Under the pieces are notes generated by a model, which did not search any database, was not told the DNA's origin, and was given only the letters and a program-made list of their open reading frames with translations. A program made the translations under genes and the position numbers. A stretch of DNA of 7,636 nt from Chromatiaceae bacterium (GTDB lineage: Bacteria; Pseudomonadota; Gammaproteobacteria; Chromatiales; Chromatiaceae): contig JACKMP010000022.1 in assembly GCA_024235315.1 (NCBI GenBank), positions 1 to 7,636 on the forward strand, in the 5' to 3' direction. Below, in pieces: positions 5,792-7,636 of this stretch (within the stretch, counting starts at the first letter, position 1; each line of letters begins with the position of its first letter).

Positions 5792-7197
5792 TCGTGTACG
5801 GGCGTATTGTCGGCCTGGTGCCGCACGTAGGCGTCCACCAGGCCGTGGAAATCTCTGCCATGCCGCGCGATCCAGGCGACCTGCCAGTCCGCGCCGGTGG
5901 TGTTGCGCTCGACCCGGCCGCGGATCACGTCCAGCCAGCGCGCGACCTCAGCTTTGCCCAATCCCGCCGCCGACAGCCCGCCCGCCGCGGTGTCGAGCAG
6001 CTGCGAGGCCAGTAGATCACGCAGGGTGCACACCGCGCCGTCGACCCAGCGCAGTGGCGCGTCCAGGCCGAACCTCGCAGCCGCGTAAAAATTGTCGCGC
6101 GCAACAACGAACGACAGCAATGACTCGATCGGCCCAGGCGCCCGCATGAAGGACTCGAACAGGCCGAGAAACAATGCGCAGTTGGCGATGGCGTCGCGCG
6201 GCGATGGGCCGGCCGCGATGACACGATGTTCTATCCGGCAATGCGGCCGGCCCGCGTCGTCGAAACCGATCAACGGCCGGTTCCAGCGCCAAATGGTGCC
6301 ATTATGCAGCCGCAGGTGCGCAAGTTCCTCCGCCGGCTTGTCCATCAGGTCTGGCAGAATCACCGGGTATCGGGTGCGGTTCGCCTCGAAACACTCCAGG
6401 ATGCTGTCCTGCGCATAGCGCACGCCGAAGGTCACGCGCTTGCTGTAGTCGCTCGCCCCCACGTCCACCGCCTGCTCAAACAACGGAATGCGCGTCTCTG
6501 CCCACAACTGGCGCTCGAACAGGTACGGCGAGTTGGCTGCGGCACCGACGGTGACCGCCGAAATCATCTTGCACACATTGAATGCCCGCGCCGCCTCGTC
6601 AGCATCGACCTGGACGTGGATCTGCAGCGATGTCGTCGCCGCCTCGAGCATCACGTCGGCATGTCGATGGTGCAACTGCTCGACACCGTCGATATCGAGC
6701 TCGATCGGAGCCCCGTGACGCAGACGAAAGACCTGCTCGTTGATCGCGCGATAGCGCTGCAGCGGTGACATGTGGTCCAGCGAGAGGTCGCTGCTGCGCA
6801 CGGTCGGCAGTATGCCGGTCAGAACCGGCCGTGCACCCAGCGTCGCGGCAGCCTGCTCGCAGTGTCGCCAGCGCTCCGCCAGGGCGTCGTGCATCACATC
6901 CAGTGCGCCGGGCTCGAGGCGCTGCGGCACGGAATTGATCTCGAAGTTGAACTGTGCCAGCTCGGGCACCACCAGCGGGTCATCGAGCGCCGCAAGAAAC
7001 GCCTGGTTGTACGCCGCCGGGCGCGCATCCGCGTCGATCAGCCAGGCCTCGACCTCGAAACCGAAGCGGCGCTCGTCCGATCGCAGCCGGCCCTGCGCCA
7101 TCCAGTCGCGCAGCAACCCGGTCTCGACATCGAGCCGGCGACGGAACTCGGCGAACGCAGATTCGGCAAACCGGCTGTCGGTGATTTCCTGGCCCAT
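5776..7197 (-). CDS. GCS2-family glutamate-cysteine-ligase-like amide ligase
   Basis: This 473-residue protein fits the GCS2 family of ATP-dependent carboxylate-amine ligases, which join a glutamate carboxylate to an amine, as in gamma-glutamylcysteine synthesis. Visible landmarks are FGFEVEAW (46-53), FNFEINSVPQ (83-92) and TTSLQIHVQV (188-197). Further along are ANSPYLFERQLWAETR (221-236), NGTIWRWNRP (299-308) and RIEHRVIAAGPS (321-332). The paired E-x-E residues in the first motif and the arginines near the end are those usually linked to metal and ATP binding. The cognate amine cannot be predicted, so I do not call it gshA. The start at 7197 lies 10 nt after the stop of the nucleotidyltransferase gene. 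Earlier starts at 7269 or 7296 would force a 60-90-nt overlap. No Shine-Dalgarno is evident, so translation may be coupled to the gene before it. The end overlaps the hydrolase start by 16 nt. Confidence 0.82.
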   Translation of the reverse strand: MGQEITDSRFAESAFAEFRRRLDVETGLLRDWMAQGRLRSDERRFGFEVEAWLIDADARPAAYNQAFLAALDDPLVVPELAQFNFEINSVPQRLEPGALDVMHDALAERWRHCEQAAATLGARPVLTGILPTVRSSDLSLDHMSPLQRYRAINEQVFRLRHGAPIELDIDGVEQLHHRHADVMLEAATTSLQIHVQVDADEAARAFNVCKMISAVTVGAAANSPYLFERQLWAETRIPLFEQAVDVGASDYSKRVTFGVRYAQDSILECFEANRTRYPVILPDLMDKPAEELAHLRLHNGTIWRWNRPLIGFDDAGRPHCRIEHRVIAAGPSPRDAIANCALFLGLFESFMRAPGPIESLLSFVVARDNFYAAARFGLDAPLRWVDGAVCTLRDLLASQLLDTAAGGLSAAGLGKAEVARWLDVIRGRVERNTTGADWQVAWIARHGRDFHGLVDAYVRHQADNTPVHEWSLT

Positions 7198-7207
7198 GAC
7201 GACAAGG

Positions 7208-7636
7208 TTAGTCGGCCTGGCGCCGCAGGGCCCGGTCAAGTTCAGCGAGGCGCTGCGGCGTACCGACATCGGTCCAGCGCCCTCGGTAGTGTTCACCGCC
7301 CGCCCGGCCGGCGGTCATCGCCGAACGGAGCAGTGGCGCCAGTGGAAACGCACCGGCGGAACAACCGTCGAACAGCTCTGGATGGTAGATGCCGATACCG
7401 CTGTAGGTCAGCCGCGGCTCGGCGGTGGCGGACAGGCGGCCTCCGGCAAGATGAAAATCGCCGGCCGGGTGTTGCGGCGGGTTGTCGACCATCACCAGTT
7501 GCACCAGGTCATCCGCACCCAGGTTGAGCTGGCGGGGATCGAGATCGCACCAGACGTCAGCGTTGACCACCAGGAACGGGGCACCACCGAGCAGCGGCAG
7601 TGCACGAAAGATTCCGCCGCCGGTATCGAGCGCCCG
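7208..7636 (-). CDS. murU: MurU-like nucleotidyltransferase, C-terminal fragment
   Basis: The gene enters from the right edge and the last 142 residues are visible, with stop TAA at 7208-7210. TGGGIFRALPLLGG (fragment 5-18), the metal-binding VVNADVWCD (23-31), TYSGIGIYHP (77-86) and GRWTDVGTPQRL (119-130) match the RmlA/GlmU-type nucleotidyltransferase fold. They most resemble MurU, N-acetylmuramate-1-phosphate uridylyltransferase, which makes UDP-MurNAc in the peptidoglycan-recycling route found in pseudomonads and many other Gram-negatives. The N-terminal NTP-binding G-x-G-x-R loop lies outside the window, as would the usual partner kinase amgK, so the substrate is not proven. Other sugar-phosphate nucleotidyltransferases are the alternative. 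It is followed after 10 nt by the GCS2-like ligase and probably heads or lies within the same operon. Confidence 0.75.
   Translation of the reverse strand, partial: RALDTGGGIFRALPLLGGAPFLVVNADVWCDLDPRQLNLGADDLVQLVMVDNPPQHPAGDFHLAGGRLSATAEPRLTYSGIGIYHPELFDGCSAGAFPLAPLLRSAMTAGRAGGEHYRGRWTDVGTPQRLAELDRALRRQAD

Noticed and set aside
7198..7296. Earlier starts (7269, 7296) for the GCS2-like ligase
   Set aside because: They would overlap the nucleotidyltransferase gene by 60-90 nt, and the added residues are not family-like; ATG 7197 leaves a normal 10-nt gap.
6772..7527. A 251-codon open frame on the + strand
   Set aside because: It is antisense to the GCS2-like ligase and the MurU-like gene, both supported by family motifs; its arginine-rich product is typical of a shadow.

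Overview
The window is GC-rich, densely coding DNA from a Gram-negative bacterium. The predicted periplasmic proteins, a MurU-type cell-wall recycling enzyme and PhoB-like sites suggest a gammaproteobacterium of the Chromatiales or similar type. That assignment is an inference from gene content and codon usage. There are seven protein genes, two of them cut by the window edges, and no RNA gene, mobile element or CRISPR array was seen.

Left half, + strand (1-4170): the tail of a YdcF/DUF218-family protein is followed by a 143-bp gap. That gap holds a strong Pho-box-like element (CTGTCAC-AACG-CTGTAAT) just upstream of a secreted, cysteine-rich putative zinc metallopeptidase whose family I do not recognise. 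After a 165-bp gap with a second array of PhoB-like half-sites at 11-bp spacing comes a PiT-family phosphate permease. A PstS-like periplasmic phosphate-binding protein follows, coupled to it by a TGATG stop/start overlap. No pstC, pstA or pstB genes follow, so a permease that normally works alone is paired with a binding protein that normally feeds an ABC transporter. I read this half as a probable phosphate-starvation module: surface hydrolase, phosphate binder and phosphate permease.

Right half, - strand (4172-7636, transcribed right to left): the C-terminal part of a MurU-like sugar-phosphate nucleotidyltransferase, then a GCS2-family (glutamate-cysteine-ligase-like) amide ligase 10 nt later. 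Next is an AstE/aspartoacylase-like zinc hydrolase that overlaps the ligase by 16 nt, and after 75 nt a small DnaQ-like DEDDh exonuclease. The tight spacing suggests one operon for at least the first three. A gene that can form an amide or peptide bond is thus translationally linked to one that can cleave it. The two halves converge with a single base between the stop codons of the PstS-like gene and the exonuclease.
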